64,000 nt of DNA from Apostichopus japonicus (taxonomy: Eukaryota; Echinodermata; Holothuroidea; Aspidochirotida; Stichopodidae): NCBI RefSeq assembly GCF_037975245.1, contig NC_092571.1, forward strand, positions 27,935,564 to 27,999,563, read 5' to 3'. This document shows positions 34,156 through 46,220 of the stretch, in pieces. The position numbers were made by a program, and so were the translations under genes. The number at the start of each line of letters is the position of its first letter. Within the stretch, counting starts at the first letter, position 1. The notes under the pieces were generated by a model. The model was not told where the DNA came from and did not search any database. It saw nothing but the letters and a program-made list of their open reading frames with translations.

Positions 34156-34583
34156 AATTAGGACAAGAACCGATAACAGTGAAAACAGAAGCAATTAAAA
34201 ATATGTTGTTTGTTAAAAAATGGATGATGTTTAAATATGAAAATGTCTGTGCTATAGGAAGTGTTATTTGCGATTATTTTTGTTTCACATGTAATTTAAT
34301 CTTTATTAATAAATGGATTCCGGAGGTGCTACTAATTGCTGAACAAAACTAGTTATACACTTTCAGCTTTCGCAATTAGGACAAGAACCGATAACAGTGA
34401 AAACAGAGGCAATTAGAAATATGTTGTTTGTTAAAAAATGAATGATGTTTAAATATGAAAATGTCTCTGCTATAAGAAGTGTTATTTGTGATAAGTTTTG
34501 TTTCACATGTAATTTAAACTTAATAAATGGATTCCGGAGGTGATACTAATTGCTGAACAAAACTTATACAATTTCAGCTTTCG
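34156..34583 (+). repeat. Tandem duplication, period 218 bp, upstream of receptor gene A
   Basis: 34156-34373 and 34374-34583 are highly similar, both running from AATTAGGACAAGAACCGATA to TTTCAGCTTTCG. The duplication ends about 410 bases before the start codon of gene A, so it probably lies within its upstream control region. Confidence 0.9.
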
Positions 34584-34995
34584 TTTTTATCATAAGACTA
34601 TTCTAGATTCGTTATAAACCACAATGACCTTCATATTTGTAAATGTTGATTGCAATGAAATTTAGAACTTAAGTTTAGATTCTTCAGTAGCATGCCTAAA
34701 TTTAAAATGGTTTGAGGTTTTCATTTGGCGCGGTCTAAACTATTAATATCTAGCATAAATTAAACAGTAAGACCAGAAGTTTCAACGAAGTAATTTAGAC
34801 GAGATTGTTTCATGGTTGTCTCGTGCAGTCACATACACAATAACAGTAAATCGTTTTGTTTTTGACCTGAAATGTGTAGCTATTAGTGGAGAGTTCAGAT
34901 TAACTATATCGGTAACAACGAACGAGTGTCAGGCTGCCATTTACTCGACGTGGTAACTTAAGACAGAAATATTTCACAAATCAACTGGTACAGAT
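34584..34995. other. Immediate 5' flank of receptor gene A
   Basis: Non-coding, AT-rich. It should contain the promoter or 5' untranslated sequence of gene A. I see no unambiguous TATA box and no clear pyrimidine-rich acceptor close to the ATG. Confidence 0.4.
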
Positions 34996-36519
34996 ATGGG
35001 AAACGTCAGTACCTTGCGAAGATTCCTTGCGCTTTTGCTACTCACGGAGTTAGTATTGAACACTCTTTGTAGAGTTAACTTGGAGTTTGACAGCGGCTAT
35101 GAATATAGTGTGATAGAAGGTGATGACGTTGTGCTGGTTTGTCAAAGTCAAGGAAATGATTCTGTCACAATATTTCGAGGTTCCATGCGAGAATACATGA
35201 TTATAAATAATAGCGTACTGGAGGGGAATCCAAAGCGATACGATTTTCAGTTCAATGCAACAGAACTTGGTTTTAATCATTGGTTAACTATTAGGAACAT
35301 TTCCACAGAAGACGGAGATGTGTATTTGTGTGTACGAAAAGAACACTCGTTTGAACCGGCATCTCTGACCGTGAACGTGATATTTGCATCATCAAAACCC
35401 ATTTGCTCATCCCCGGCGGAACTAGTGTTTTTTGAAGATGAAATAAACAAGAGAATTGTTTATCAATGCATAAATAAAAACAACGATGATCCTTCTACAC
35501 AGTTATCCATTAAAGGTTTTCCGAAGAATATGCCTGTGAAGACTGATTCAGTGCGACAAGGTGATATATTGAACAAATATGTGTCCTTCATACCTTCACA
35601 CGAGATTAATCAAACCGTCATTACTTGCCATCTTCGTCAAAATGTAACTTCGTCTAATAAAGTTACATCTTTTCACGATTTCTGCACATTTCCACCCCTT
35701 TTGTTTTTGAAAGAGCTAGTAATGTCTATAACACCACCAAGTTATAGCATTACTAAACCAGGGAAGGTTGCGTTCACCTGTCTCAGTAATGCCGGAAGAA
35801 ATGACAAATGGAAAACAACGTGGAAAATAACTTCCGAAATTCCGATTTTCGTGAAGTATTCGATTTCCTCTAGCCGTTTAACGTTTGAAGTAAATGAACC
35901 TTTAGATATAACTACTACGGTTGCAATCCTTTTTGAATGCAGTGGAGAGGTGAGACATCACATAGCAAAGACAGTTGCTTCTCTCTCCATCACGCACAAT
36001 TTCACATCCGGATCAATGTCGGAACCATCAAACCTAACGTTTGTTTTATTTGTTACAGCATTTCCTTCGGTGGTTATTCTTGTTTTGATCATACTCTATT
36101 ACATTTGCTATAAACTAAGGTCAAGAAACCAACATGTAGACCATATTGACAAAGGACCAACAACACCCATGCCAGAAAATGACCTCCTACAGAAAAGAGA
36201 TAAAAACCTTGAGGTTCAAGGACAGCCGTTTGATACTTTTTCAAAACACATGGATAACATTCAGATTCAGACTCTTAAAAGTGCTTCGAGACGTGATAAC
36301 ATGGAAGCAATTGGAGGTGAAACAGTAACCACCTTTGACGAATACCCTACTATTCAGTTATCGAGTACCAATGACAGCTACACAACGACAGTAAGACCTG
36401 TAAGTGTAACGATGGAAACCAGTCTAATTGGAAAGGATCCACAAATGCACGTTCCTACAGTACATGTACCCAAAGTCTCGGACTCGGCGACAGAAATCAA
36501 ATATGCTGAGATAGTGTGA
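34996..36519 (+). CDS. Receptor A: Ig-domain membrane protein with C-terminal ITIM
   Basis: One uninterrupted coding exon of 507 codons. Residues 1-25 form a signal peptide (FLALLLLTELVLNTLC). Ig domain 1 (about 28-128) has C49 and C112 with the DGDVYLC signature of V-type domains. Domain 2 (about 133-235) has C137, C158, C211 and C230. Domain 3 (about 240-335) has C262 and C315. A membrane helix spans about 347-372 and a tail of about 135 residues follows. The tail has DEYPTI (Y450), SYTTTV (Y462) and a terminal IKYAEI (Y503), which fits the ITIM consensus [ILVS]xYxx[ILV]. The cysteine layout is collinear with receptors B and D, and YTTTVxPxSxxM in the tail is shared. It is the diverged, single-copy member at the cluster edge. 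Function as an inhibitory receptor recruiting SH2 phosphatases is inferred from the motif; the ligand is unknown. Confidence 0.85.
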   Translation: MGNVSTLRRFLALLLLTELVLNTLCRVNLEFDSGYEYSVIEGDDVVLVCQSQGNDSVTIFRGSMREYMIINNSVLEGNPKRYDFQFNATELGFNHWLTIRNISTEDGDVYLCVRKEHSFEPASLTVNVIFASSKPICSSPAELVFFEDEINKRIVYQCINKNNDDPSTQLSIKGFPKNMPVKTDSVRQGDILNKYVSFIPSHEINQTVITCHLRQNVTSSNKVTSFHDFCTFPPLLFLKELVMSITPPSYSITKPGKVAFTCLSNAGRNDKWKTTWKITSEIPIFVKYSISSSRLTFEVNEPLDITTTVAILFECSGEVRHHIAKTVASLSITHNFTSGSMSEPSNLTFVLFVTAFPSVVILVLIILYYICYKLRSRNQHVDHIDKGPTTPMPENDLLQKRDKNLEVQGQPFDTFSKHMDNIQIQTLKSASRRDNMEAIGGETVTTFDEYPTIQLSSTNDSYTTTVRPVSVTMETSLIGKDPQMHVPTVHVPKVSDSATEIKYAEIV

Positions 36520-38170
36520 GGATTGGTCGCCATGCTTGATAGGTTATATTGTTCGAGCTTGGGTGGCGCGCAAGTAAACCATAATGTAAATATAACTTTT
36601 TTTTATCAATCTTAAATGTATACTAACCATTAAATATCGGACAGATGCTGACTATAAGTTTAATCAACGTTCGAAAGGATTAAAGGGGAGAATGGAATCA
36701 CTTACCTAATTACGAAATGAAGTCCCACAGACAACTCAGAACGTACCGGAATATGAATCGAATATTTGTTCAACTTCCTTAATGTGGGGTGAAGGAAGCG
36801 TTTCAAGATTTTACTTGGTCTCCCATGTTGAGTTTCAGATCGGATATTCTGAGATTTATAATTTAAAATAAAAATCGATTCCTAATAAGATATAATTAAT
36901 CTTGAACTATTTCTTTATATATGCGAACAGTTATGATTCTGTAAGAGATTTTTTTTTGTATGTTTAACACGAACACGAAAAATATTTAATTTTTTTTTCT
37001 CGGAAATATTTTAAGAAACACGTGAAGTGGATCACTGCACTCGTGCGTAAAAAGCCAACTCGATGTCGAATTCAACCACCATCCTTCTTGAAGAGTGGTG
37101 AATGCACAACCTACTTTACAAACATTGCAATTTCATAATTCAAATTTGGTTCACCGATAGGTGGGGGAGATAGGAGGTGTTCCTTGGTTCCCTTATTTCA
37201 CCGTGATGTACACTTGCCAGTGGGTTTTTGCACTTCATAAAGTTTCAATTTGCCCCACTTGCCCCTCTCCACCTTGGAATTTCTGTTGCCGCCACAACTG
37301 TTAATCAGGGAATTGTTTGAATTACTCCATGCCTTTACATCTGTACATAGACCGTCACAGCGAGAAGTGACATTAAATATATTTAATAATTAATGATTTG
37401 CAAAATGACATTAATGATAGCAAAAATATAATATTCACCTCGTCAGACAGAATCTTAGCACTCTGAACAGGGAACTACAATTTCTGTATATCAAATGCAG
37501 ACTATACTTGGACTTAGACTTTTTTGGTAAACCTTTTACCCAAAGTTTGGTTGACTAGATATGCGTATCCAATGTTGGGCAAAACAATTCACCCAACTCA
37601 AAAGTGTTTCTTCGACTGATTAAAGGTGATTACTATATTTTATTGTGGACATTTGCATATTTCCATACCCATTTGTAGTCGAATTGGTTAACGCAAATAT
37701 TAAGCTTTGATCAAATAGGTGTTCTCTCAGTGTTCACATTGCAAAAGCTGGTTTTTAGCGTACCTTTAGAACCCTGGTGAATTCAATATCAAAGCTTTCG
37801 ACTGAATCATAAAACTAGTTTACTAAAACTAAATTGCTGTAAACTGCTGTATTTTAAAAAATTCGACTAATTTATCACTCAATATTCCGAAATTTATTCC
37901 TCAAAGTTTACACCAAAAAATAATAACTAATAACAAACTATAGCAAACTATAACAAAAAATAGAAAATTTACTGTATCGTTAGGTACACATACAAAGGAT
38001 ACAGCTAATTGAGAATATAACGACTCCAGCTCTATGATCCAACTTAACACTGTAAATATTTTGAAAAGTAACATTTTGTGAAGAAACACGTGCCGTGTAA
38101 AAGGATGTGTGCCCTTTGCATGATGTTCAGTGCATCACATCCAAATGATAATCATATTTTGACGTTTTTC
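36520..38170. other. Spacer between receptor A and the repeated array
   Basis: A possible polyadenylation signal AATAAA lies at 36867-36872. Otherwise no gene is seen. The repeated blocks shared among B, C/D and E/F begin near 38170. Confidence 0.5.
36867..36872 (+). promoter_or_regulatory. Candidate polyadenylation signal of receptor A
   Basis: Canonical AATAAA about 350 bases after the stop codon. Such hexamers are common in AT-rich DNA, so the assignment is weak. Confidence 0.3.
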
Positions 38171-38760
38171 CAAACTGTCGTATCCATGAGGGAGTACTGG
38201 AGTGACTTTATTGTTTGAATAAATGGTTTGTACCTGTTTACCCAAATGTTGGGATGATATCTTCAACTTTATAAATTACCTACCGATATTCATATGTTAA
38301 ACATATTAACCGGTTAATTCAATAAATTGGACAGCTAATCGCTTATTGAAAAAAACAAAAAAACATTAAAGGGTGTTTTGCGACCTCTATTCTTGTTTTG
38401 TGCGGATGTCCAAGTTATTGTTGGCAACCGCTACAGAACGTACAAGTTTTCTTTTGTAGTTTCTGTTTGTCAGTGATACTTTTAATATTCATTGAACTGT
38501 GCTTATTGTGATCCTACTGTATATTTCAATCTGTAGTCTTTACTTACGTGCTGCTTCATAAGACTTGCCAATATAGTGTCTACTGTACTCAGTATTAGTT
38601 TGTAAAATATTTCTCTCCAATATCAACTTTGATACTTGAAAATTGATCTATACTGAATATGTTATCTATTTTAAATGGTGATAGTTGTGATTGGTATACA
38701 AAAGGCAATACGATACCCCATAGACCGCTGGTTAAGATAAGTTCTTGTTAAACATCCCAT
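38171..38760 (+). repeat. Array block R1, first copy
   Basis: About 38171-38760 is paralogous to 45790-46080 plus 48350-49070, and to about 58270-58790. Shared words include ACCTGTTTACCCAAATGTT, AGTGTCTACTGTACTCAGTATTAG and GTTATCTATTTTAAATGGTGATAG. In the C and E blocks this segment directly follows the truncated receptor genes. Confidence 0.75.
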
Positions 38761-39051
38761 GTTTTTACTTTCAGTCTTACTGATTACCTTTTCACTTGGG
38801 GTGGGGGGGGGGGTTACACCCGTGGTAGTGGTCCGACTCTTTCTCGGCTAAATGCAAAATAACCCCCGAATGAACAATTTACCCCCGAATGATAATGGAC
38901 TTGTCTTCTATCAGTCACGGGCACGATATCAGCTAATAGTGTCTGCAGTGCATATAATTGATCAATTTGTGCATATTCTTGAGTGGCATTAACCATTTGT
39001 TATATTGTATATCGCGAACATTGCTTCCCTTTCATGTTGTTAACATTCCAG

Positions 39052-39161
39052 GCATGTTTGGATAACGTTGAACAAATGCCTTTAATTTATGATCAGCCGT
39101 GTTAGCTAAACTCCAACGAATTTCGGAGAACTATCGGAGACACCATATGAACGCATCTAAG
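39052..39161 (+). other. Predicted non-coding 5' exon of receptor B
   Basis: A 110-base segment runs from ACATTCCAG|GCATGTTTGG to the donor ATCTAAG|GTAATAT. It is conserved at 51607-51714 and 52052-52159 with the splice sites, and degraded at about 58986-59070. The coding exon of B starts after an acceptor at 39787-39788, so this is likely the upstream untranslated exon. Whether it is the first exon (transcription starting inside) or an internal one cannot be told. Confidence 0.5.
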
Positions 39162-39788
39162 GTAATATTTTCATATACGTTATGTCTCACGCACTCACAC
39201 TGCTATACAGACTTGACCAAAAGCTCGAGTATGAAGAGGTCGCTAAAAATATTTTGCCTGACGATGTTTCACCAAGTTCCAACTGTTTAGGGTGTTAAGA
39301 GAACGTCGCGTATGTTCAGTGTCATTACATTAAACATAGATGATTTGCCAGTAATTAGGTTTAACGAAATATTTATTGGTTTTATTGGGCATGGCTAAGA
39401 ATCCCACTTATACTTACGATACATCAATTACATTTACATTGCTATTGACATTGAGTGCCAACTGGTAATACATTATTCATGCTGTTCAACCAATTCAGTA
39501 CCGTTTCCAGTGTTACGAGAAAATACTTGTTGGTGTTTTTAGTAGGACGTATCGACTTGTCGCTGTTATGGGCATGTCACTCGTGTAGACCGAAGTCGCT
39601 GGGTGGCAAGTCTAATGGATGAGGGAGTTAACGGGGCGTAGGATCCGCCTTAAATTTATGTGGCATAATTAACAACCCTACGTTCAGCATTTTGATGTCT
39701 ATCCATGCAAAATGTACACATGACTCGTCTCAATTAACAATGATGTTAATATACCTTTTTATGTTTTTTTTTTCTCTTTAATCTCCAG
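39162..39788. other. Intron before the coding exon of receptor B
   Basis: Paralogous to 52160-52937 and to about 59970-60541. It ends in a pyrimidine tract and the acceptor TTAATCTCCAG. No coding potential. Confidence 0.55.
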
Positions 39789-39845
39789 TTTGTGGTAGTA
39801 CCTGTCACCTACACGAAAACCAGAAACAAATTAACAGGTGTTAAG

Positions 39846-41255
39846 ATGAATACAACTTCAGTATTTCTGGTACTGGTGTTTTCCGATTTTTTTGTATTTA
39901 TGAAAGCAATTGTTGTAAATAGAACGTTACAGTTTGAAGATCCTATGAAGATATACACAGTTTTGCAAGGTGATAGAGTTGGTCTTTTATGTAGCCCAAA
40001 TGATGTTGATGATATAAAAATTTTTACCACAGGATCACTGGTTGCCTCAGGGAGACTGGAGGAACCGGTATCAGATGAATTTGACTTTGAATGCAATGAA
40101 ACAAGTTGTACACTAAGCATTAAACAAGTAGAGAAGAAACATGCTGACATTTATACGTGCTATTTGCCCCAGACGTCTTTGAAGATAGAAGTATTGAGCA
40201 GTCCTTCACAGGATTATCCTGTGTGTAATTCAAGCTACACCAATCATACATTCTTCCTCGATTCGTTCCAAGAACCTTTTTGTTTTAGTTGTCTGTCTGA
40301 AGAAGGATTTCCAGCAGTTAACATGTCATTATCTGTCAATCATGGAGATGGTGAGATAAACAACATAAGTGACGAAAATTTAACGATTTATGAAACAAAT
40401 GAGACTGTTTTAATTTCTTATTCATCATATCTGGATTCATCGTTTAATAACAGTACCTTTGTATGTACTGTCACACAACAGTTACCTGCTCCCTATCACA
40501 GCTACAATAAATCTTGTTCTTTCGGACCATTGATGCTACCGGTATTCTCGGTATCGATTCATCCATCTTACTATACAGTGACCACAAAGAATACAGAAAA
40601 CATTATTCTCATGTGTACCAGTAATGTGAGTGGAGTTGTATTAGAGTGGACCAATATTCCCCTCGACGATTGGAATTATAATATCACTCGGATCAATGAT
40701 TCATCACAGCTGAAGATTTTAGATTATGGATCAAGTATCGATCTACCAATAACTATGCAGTGTAGTGGTTCGTATGGAGGAATAACTGTCTCCCAATACG
40801 CCACAATCGATATCGCGAGTACAGACGAGCATATAATCCTCTCTACATTAATCACAGCGGTATTGATAGTGTTCGTCATCTTGGTCATTATAGCTATAGT
40901 TCTTGAACTAATCGGAGTACTTATAAACAGAAAAACAAAAAAACAGCAGCTTCCTGCAATGTCATTAACGGATACAGGACTGACACGCTCTAACTTATCT
41001 TCTCAGGGTAACACTCAGTCACCGCTTCCTGTCACTTACACGACTACAGTAAGTCCTGAAAGTATGAATATGCAACATCGACGAATGAATGAAGACTTAT
41101 TGTACGCTCGATCGATAACTTTACAACAAGAAACAGAGAAAGAAACAGAACAATATTTTGATATCAATGAAGTCGCCTCATTTACATACGACAAAGATGA
41201 TTATCTCGATCCAAGTCAGCATGAAACAGCGGTTTTGTACCATGACATTAGTTAA
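39846..41255 (+). CDS. Receptor B: three-Ig-domain membrane protein with C-terminal ITIM
   Basis: 469 codons in a single exon that begins at the acceptor at 39788. ATG 39846 is chosen because it starts the signal peptide (about residues 1-21) and is conserved in C, D, E and F; upstream in-frame codons contain no ATG. Ig domain 1 has C49 and C105 with ADIYTC, plus an extra pair C83/C88 (FECNETSC). Domain 2 has C127, C149, C207 and C224. Domain 3 has C257, W268 and C306. The membrane helix is about 332-360 and contains a glutamate at 354 that receptor D lacks. The 109-residue tail has Y398, Y420, Y437, Y448, Y453 and the ITIM VLYHDI (Y465). The ectodomain is rich in N-glycosylation sequons. Likely an inhibitory immune-type or recognition receptor; the ligand is unknown. 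Confidence 0.9.
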   Translation: MNTTSVFLVLVFSDFFVFMKAIVVNRTLQFEDPMKIYTVLQGDRVGLLCSPNDVDDIKIFTTGSLVASGRLEEPVSDEFDFECNETSCTLSIKQVEKKHADIYTCYLPQTSLKIEVLSSPSQDYPVCNSSYTNHTFFLDSFQEPFCFSCLSEEGFPAVNMSLSVNHGDGEINNISDENLTIYETNETVLISYSSYLDSSFNNSTFVCTVTQQLPAPYHSYNKSCSFGPLMLPVFSVSIHPSYYTVTTKNTENIILMCTSNVSGVVLEWTNIPLDDWNYNITRINDSSQLKILDYGSSIDLPITMQCSGSYGGITVSQYATIDIASTDEHIILSTLITAVLIVFVILVIIAIVLELIGVLINRKTKKQQLPAMSLTDTGLTRSNLSSQGNTQSPLPVTYTTTVSPESMNMQHRRMNEDLLYARSITLQQETEKETEQYFDINEVASFTYDKDDYLDPSQHETAVLYHDIS

Positions 41256-43600
41256 AGGAGCGTGCGCAAGGGCGGGGTAGGAATGGGGTGATGGGAGCAA
41301 TTTATTATATATACCTACGTTATAATATAAACATGCATGAAAGGGTATCATTTCCAAGCCACCACAATCTTGTTGGGCCAATGTGGGTTGATGTAGAGAG
41401 CGTGGAGTCAGCTGGACTTGAGCTAACATTGAAGTTACTTGTTGGGCACCGTGTGTTTTTGCATTAGATGAGTAAATTACATGTTTCTTGGGATGTGGTT
41501 ACATTAATGTGTAAGTTCTGGGACGAGTAATTGCGTTCGATTCGGGGTTTGACATGTGGACATGGACAATTTATTGAGGGTAATGGCTGCCCACTTGTGT
41601 TGTATGTGGGTAGAGTATTTGATGCACAATTAATTAAGTATACTATCAGGACCCCATTTGGCTTTCATGGAGGCTACGAATGGGTAAATTAGCGTTGTGT
41701 TACCATGATATGACTGATTGAATCCCATTTGGGTTTTTCATGGGTTATACAAGAGCAACTTAATGTGGGTTAACCAAGTTATACACAGTTGTGTTCCATG
41801 TTGGTTAATATGTACTTGACATGCCGGGGTAATTACTGTGGGTAACCATGAAATGAATGTATTAGGCTACAAATGGACACATTAGTTTGGGGTCACTCTG
41901 ACATGACTAATTGAGTTCCAATTGGGAATCTACATGGGTTAATTTGTGTGGATAAACCAATGGATGTCCAGTCATGTCTACCATATGGGTACAAAGTGGG
42001 CTGTACATGGGAAATTAATGTGAGTATACCATGTAATATAAACCTGGTTTTTGGAGGTTAGAAACTGTCACATTCGTGTGGGGTAATGCTGGACTGACTG
42101 ACTGGGTCACATTTTGGGTTATACATGTGTTATGCACGTGTTGTGGGTTAACGAAGGGAAAACATTCTCGGGTGAATATCATGATTAGGCACAATTTATA
42201 TATGTCATCGTGGTACCATTCATTTAGTTATTATATAATCCTAGACAGCACGATAAATTCGTATCCGTAATGTTTCGATAGGCTAACCTTACTTTCTGTT
42301 ACTGCTAAGTTAACGTATTAAACTATACTAGGCCTAATGTTCAATATCGTCAGTGTGGGACATCCCTGGATCGAGGTGTACTTGCAAAACACCTGGGACG
42401 GGATACTACATGTACATCGAGCTATATATTTGGGTACAGTCTTCAGAATTTGTCAATACCTATATGTTTATGTCCTAATTTAGGCTAACTTTAGCTATGA
42501 ATGAGAGGATAGGCCTACTTAGCAATCACATCCATGGGGGCCCCATGCAGGTTATATGTGAAAATCGTAAGGAGGGCTAACTATGGATTACATACTAGCG
42601 ACGCGTATGGTAGTTGTATTAAGTATGTGTGGAGGGAAATACGTGGGCTTACATCACCGCTTTAGCTTAGACCTTTGACCAATTAATGTGGGTTGCAAGT
42701 AGGCTTCAAATGGGTACATTGATGTGAGTTAACCTTAGGATGACTGACTGGTTCTCGCCTGTGGTTTTACATGACTTTGGAACGTGCCAATTTTGTGTGG
42801 GTAAATCAAGGATTGCCCAGTTGTGTTTCAAGTGGGTATAATATGAGCTGCACAGGAAAAATTACTATGATTATAACATGTATATAATATCAGCTGGGCC
42901 ATTCGTTCGTTATGGAGGCTACAAAGTGCTCCAAAGGGGTAATATTATTCACTGCTTTACCTTTAATATGATTTGTTTTTAAATTACCACACCTAGATAT
43001 TGCCAAATTTCTTGCACAGAAAGAACAGAGAACCTACAAATAGTTCAGCTATACACTACAATAGTGGAGTGCATATGTATTTGCTTATCATATCCAGGAA
43101 GTTAACGTGCAACTCCTGTCAATGGCATTTACACAACTGGTCATATACGTATTCAGTTATATTGCTGCTAAAGCATTCATTGCAGTTTTAAAATGCTGAC
43201 GGAAGTATAGCTTTCGATTTCGACGCCGGAGGCTCGAAATCCAAACAGTCAATGCTGACGTGTGTGTATTTAAGGGCTTGAGTATATTTGTGTTTTTTGA
43301 CAGCTAGCTCGCAAACAAGAAATAGTGGCAATTCATACCTACATAATTTATGCGATTTGATGAGCAGATATGCTCAATTTCTTTAATGAAACCCTTATAT
43401 GAATATTAATGTTTGGTCAAGGATTAATGTAAAGTTTGTAATTAATATTCTTCGTACTTGATATGATGGTGTAAGTATGCGATATGTACATTTTATTATT
43501 ATTAAATTTAATCTCATTAGTAGTCATGATTGGCCGAAGTTTGAAATTTAATTGCTAAGATTGCTTGTTAACTCGAAATAAAAAAAAAGGACGTGTTGGA
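41256..43600 (+). repeat. 3' flank block R2 of receptor B
   Basis: The sequence after the stop codon (GGAGCGTGCG.AAGGGCGGGGTAGGAATGGGGTGAT in part) is shared with 54414-55760 and 62036-63480. The B copy has about 800 extra bases (about 41660-42480) filled with degenerate TGGGTTAATGTGGG-like repeats. A conserved word TTTCGACGCCGGAGGCTCGA occurs at about 43218, 55637 and 63270. No open frame of note. Confidence 0.7.
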
Positions 43601-45062
43601 TCAATGTCATACTTACATGTTAGATGAACCGATGTGGTTAGATGTGCTCTATTACCTTCATAACATGATTGTTAATGAATAGGTTGCCTTTACGTAACTT
43701 CACAACCTTGTCTGATTCACTTTACTTAGTGTGGTTGTGTTAACAGATGATAGGTATAATTTCGTATGATTATTGTGTATCATTTTCTTAACACGCATGG
43801 TTTGGAAGAGTAAAAACTTGGTCGCTGAAAAAAATTCTAGGCATGACCTCAAAGAAAACAAAGTTGATTAACATCATTCTGGACAATGAGATGCCATGAT
43901 GAGTAGATGTGCCGAATTGATCGTGGTTTGTCATATTGTAATGTGCTCGTGGCTTAATTGGGATGAACTCCTTAAACTGTCAGCATTTTTGCAATGCTCA
44001 TGTCCACTCAACTAGAAGATCATTATCTTCACAACATGATATATAGGCAGCTTGATATTTAGTGCTGTTGATACGGCTGTTTTCAGTCAATGATAAACTG
44101 TTAATAAACAACTAAACATTCAATTATAGACACCATTATGAGATTTGAACACATTGAGCCCATTATGCGTCACGCAAACAAAACCTTTACAGGGGTTGCC
44201 CAATTTGGTCTATAATAGTCTAGACCAGATGGATTCTATGTGAGTTGCCTAGTTCACACCTGTATCAGCTCTAAAAAGAACCCAAAAATACCCTGCTTGG
44301 GACCATCAATATCCCTAGATTTCCCTTTAGAAAATTCCCTCGAAAGTTGACTTAGAATCATTCGCAAAATGTATTTCTATCAATTAAATCATAGTATAGG
44401 AAAATGAAGTTATTTGGATACATGGTTGGATGGTCGAACAACCGATTTTGGTTGCAAATTTACTGTGAGATTTGGTCTATACATGTTCAGTCAAACTCGG
44501 AGAGATATTCCAAAACGATATTGGAAGGTTATGGCTAAGAATCCCATTTCTACTTACAGCACTAACATAGTCATTATCGCACGATCGAGAGTACAGGGTT
44601 GCCAATTGGCAATGCGTTCTTCCTGCTTTTCAATCAATTCCGAAAAGTTTCCAGTGTTAAGAGAAAATATTGTTTTGGTGATGTTATGTACGAGCCGGGC
44701 ATAAATTCATGTCACTCAGGTATAATTGGGTCACTGGGTGGCGAGTCTAATGGATCAGGAAGTAAGCGAGGGCTTGGAATCCCTCTCCTTGAAACATTTG
44801 GCATAATTAACCACCTTACGTTCAACGTTTTGATATCTATCGGCATGCAAAATGTACAAATCACTTTCATGACTTTAAACGGACCAATTAGCCCCTTCAA
44901 AGGACTGTGTTTAGGTTTGTCACTCTCATAGTGATATGTTACTTAAAACGAAGTTTTTTAAATTGAAACTAGTGTGTTTGAGACTTAACACATCAATTCG
45001 TTTCAATGGACAACGATGCTAATATACCCTTTCATGTTTCATTTTTCTCTTTTAATCTCCAG
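43601..45062 (+). repeat. Array block R3, upstream of truncated receptor C
   Basis: 43600-44320 matches 55745-56440, and 44320-45000 matches 57300-57990. It corresponds to the intergenic region and intron upstream of C and E. It ends in an intact acceptor TTTTAATCTCCAG at 45050-45062 before C. Confidence 0.65.
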
Positions 45063-45118
45063 TTTGTGGTAGTACCTCTCACCTACATAAGCAGGGGAAA
45101 AAATTAGCAGGTGTTAAC

Positions 45119-45425
45119 ATGACTTCAGCTCCAGTATTTCAGGTTCTGGTGCTTTTCGCAATAGTTGTATTTATGGAAGCAACTGTTGTAAATAGAACGA
45201 TACAGTTTGAAGATACTTTGAAAATATATGCAGTTTTGCAAAGCGACGGATTTAGTCTTTCGTGTAGCCCAAATAATATCGATAATTTACTCATGTTTAC
45301 CTAAGGATCACAACTGGTTACCAGATGAATTTGACTTTTAATGAAACAAGTTACAATAAGCATTAAACAAGTAGAAAAGAAACATGCTGACATTTATACA
45401 TGCTTTTTTTCCAAGAAGATCAAGA
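45119..45425 (+). pseudogene. Receptor C: truncated receptor pseudogene
   Basis: It starts with ATG and a B-like signal peptide and mature start (ATVVNRTIQFEDTLKIY). It then meets a stop (TAA 45302-45304) where B reads on through the C'-strand region. Fragments of the rest of Ig domain 1 follow in broken frames (DEFDF, SIKQVEKKHADIYTC) before homology ends at about 45425. Domains 2 and 3, the membrane helix and the tail are absent. An intact acceptor precedes it, so a short transcript could exist, but no receptor can be made. Confidence 0.85.
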
Positions 45426-46212
45426 TTGGTGGGTGGTACAAGGGGTTGGGTGCTGGCCTTGTAGTGTTTGTGTTATTAATGATGTCATATGGTCAGAATT
45501 CAAATAACCCCCCAACAGCAGTGTGGTCATTAAGCGTCTACAAACATAAAAATATTGCCCAATATTTCATACACTAGTAAGTTATCACAATAACTAAGTA
45601 AAAATGCCAAAGGTCACGTGATCAAAGGAGATAAGGTTAAACTTGTGCACGTACCATAATGACCTAAAATCTGGAGTTAACTCTTTTCAGGTTTTCAAGT
45701 CAAGGATATTTCGGTAGCTAACCAAAGTGCTTAGCATTTTAAACTTAGTCAGTGTAATAAAACTGTCATTTTAACTAATTAATATAATCGACAGTGTTGT
45801 AACCATGAGGAAGTACTGAAGCACTGCAATGTTTAAACGAATGTTTATTGTACCTGTTTACCCAAATGTTAGGATATCTGCAACTCTATGGATTGCCTAC
45901 TGTACCTATTCCTACTGTATACAAGTTAACTGGCTAATTTCATTGGACAGTTAACCGCTTATTGAAAACATCGAAGGGTGCTTGCGCCCTCTTTCTTTCG
46001 GCGGATGTCCATAGAAATAGCCCTTTTAATTGTTTTTAACCCTATGGACCGCACGAGCTTTCTTTTGTAGTTTCTGTTTGCAGACAATTTCGTAATGCTA
46101 ATACCTGTCTAAACTGTACACCGGTATCATGCTCTCAAAGAACGGGTATTGACAGTAAAAACAGTTCCTAACCTTGATCTGATAGAAACATGAAATTCAT
46201 ACTGCTCGTACT
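45426..46212. repeat. Region after truncated receptor C
   Basis: 45430-45780 is unassigned. From about 45790 the sequence matches block R1 (38171 onward), up to the fold-back element insertion at 46221. Confidence 0.55.
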
Positions 46213-46220
46213 GAAAATAC

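Noticed and set aside
44414-44931. Open frames of about 100 codons upstream of receptor C
   Set aside because: They lie in intron or intergenic sequence and are broken in the paralogous copy at 57400-57930.
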